Shown here in pieces: positions 63,865 through 64,000 of a DNA stretch of 64,000 nt; position 1 is the first letter of the stretch; every line of letters begins with the position of its first letter. The position numbers were made by a program, and so were the translations under genes. The notes below the pieces were generated by a model. That model was not told where the DNA came from and searched no databases. It worked only from the letters and a program-made list of their open reading frames with translations. This DNA is from Lachnospiraceae bacterium (GTDB lineage Bacteria > Bacillota > Clostridia > Lachnospirales > Lachnospiraceae). The stretch spans positions 94,550 through 158,549 of the forward strand of contig JAFUKH010000025.1 of the NCBI GenBank assembly GCA_017467845.1. The letters run 5' to 3'.

Positions 63865-64000
63865 CTCTGTCAAGATTTAGTGCAAATTAAAATGGGAGAT
63901 TTTTCCTTCTAACTCGCTTTCTTCTGTATTCCATCATTGGATACACATAAATATAAATTTTCGAATTCATTTGGAGACATGTAGTTGTTATGGCTATGAA
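63865..64000 (-). mobile_element. 3' end of an IS3-like insertion sequence (runs off the window)
   Basis: Just after the GT2 gene the sequence changes to the end of an IS whose transposase runs leftward from beyond the window. The outer end probably begins near 63865-63872 (TGGTCCTCTGTCAAG). The exact end cannot be fixed without the other inverted repeat. No gene of the polysaccharide locus seems broken at this side. Confidence 0.6.
63909..63998 (-). CDS. IS3-family transposase OrfB, C-terminal end only
   Basis: On the minus strand an open frame reads from the window edge to TAG at 63911-63909. It gives the last 29 residues, with NNYMSPNEFENLYL near its start. Transposases of the IS3/IS150 group end with an N-x-x-x-SP-x-E/Y-F motif like this one. 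The rest of the gene is outside the window. Confidence 0.65.
   Translation of the reverse strand, partial: HSHNNYMSPNEFENLYLCVSNDGIQKKAS

Overview
The window looks like chromosomal DNA of a motile, anaerobic Firmicute of the Lachnospiraceae type (Roseburia/Eubacterium/Butyrivibrio-like). The evidence is a moderately low GC content, strong GGAGG ribosome sites, a Bacillus-like mbl-flhO-flhP flagellar block, the comF-yvyF and cdaA-cdaR pairs, a Spo0A-type DNA-binding protein, many AraC regulators, and short intergenic regions with classical intrinsic terminators. I had no database, so the genus is an inference.

Layout. 1-1853: the end of a sugar ABC permease and a cytoplasmic sulfatase. 2049-8891: sugar use. 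A divergent AraC regulator faces a GPH-type sugar:cation symporter, followed by a two-gene beta-galactosidase (lacL/lacM, overlapping by 17 nt), a second AraC regulator and methylglyoxal synthase. A 26-codon ORF with a very good ribosome site lies between lacM and the second AraC gene. 9007-14038: uvrB and uvrA, separated by a structured spacer. 14046-17271: a sigma-D-like promoter, mbl, two FlgG-family rod/hook genes and a FlgJ-like rod gene. 17288-24434: recD2, comF, yvyF-like, two unknown membrane proteins, cdaA and cdaR. 24511-28696: ptsH, leuA, a YuiD-like protein, a membrane-anchored GT2 and an orphan Spo0A effector domain.

28859-63855 is one very large surface-polysaccharide locus. It has two different initiating phosphoglycosyltransferases (a long one at 31384 and a short one at 53931), a Wzz-like chain-length protein, an EpsG-type polymerase, an O-antigen-ligase-type protein, about a dozen glycosyltransferases, an acyltransferase, GDP-fucose synthesis (gmd, fcl), a WbpM/CapD-type dehydratase and an epimerase. 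It also carries a secreted glucosaminidase and a Pro/Thr-rich lipoprotein. An AraC regulator (40230) sits inside it. The locus has several unusual non-coding elements: a leader with alternating copies of an ATGTCCAA octamer before gmd, a 373-bp segment bounded by perfect 37-bp inverted repeats (43593-43965), a long hairpin before the second priming enzyme, and three 16-bp iterons before an orphan DUF4143-type ATPase (60426). The window ends in the 3' end of an IS3-like insertion sequence on the minus strand.

How it fits together: the first third imports and cleaves host or plant glycans and carries housekeeping genes. The last half builds and exports a fucose-containing, probably acylated polymer. 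The best candidates for undescribed biology are the inverted-repeat-bounded segment, the octamer leader, the iteron-ATPase cassette and the 26-residue ORF.
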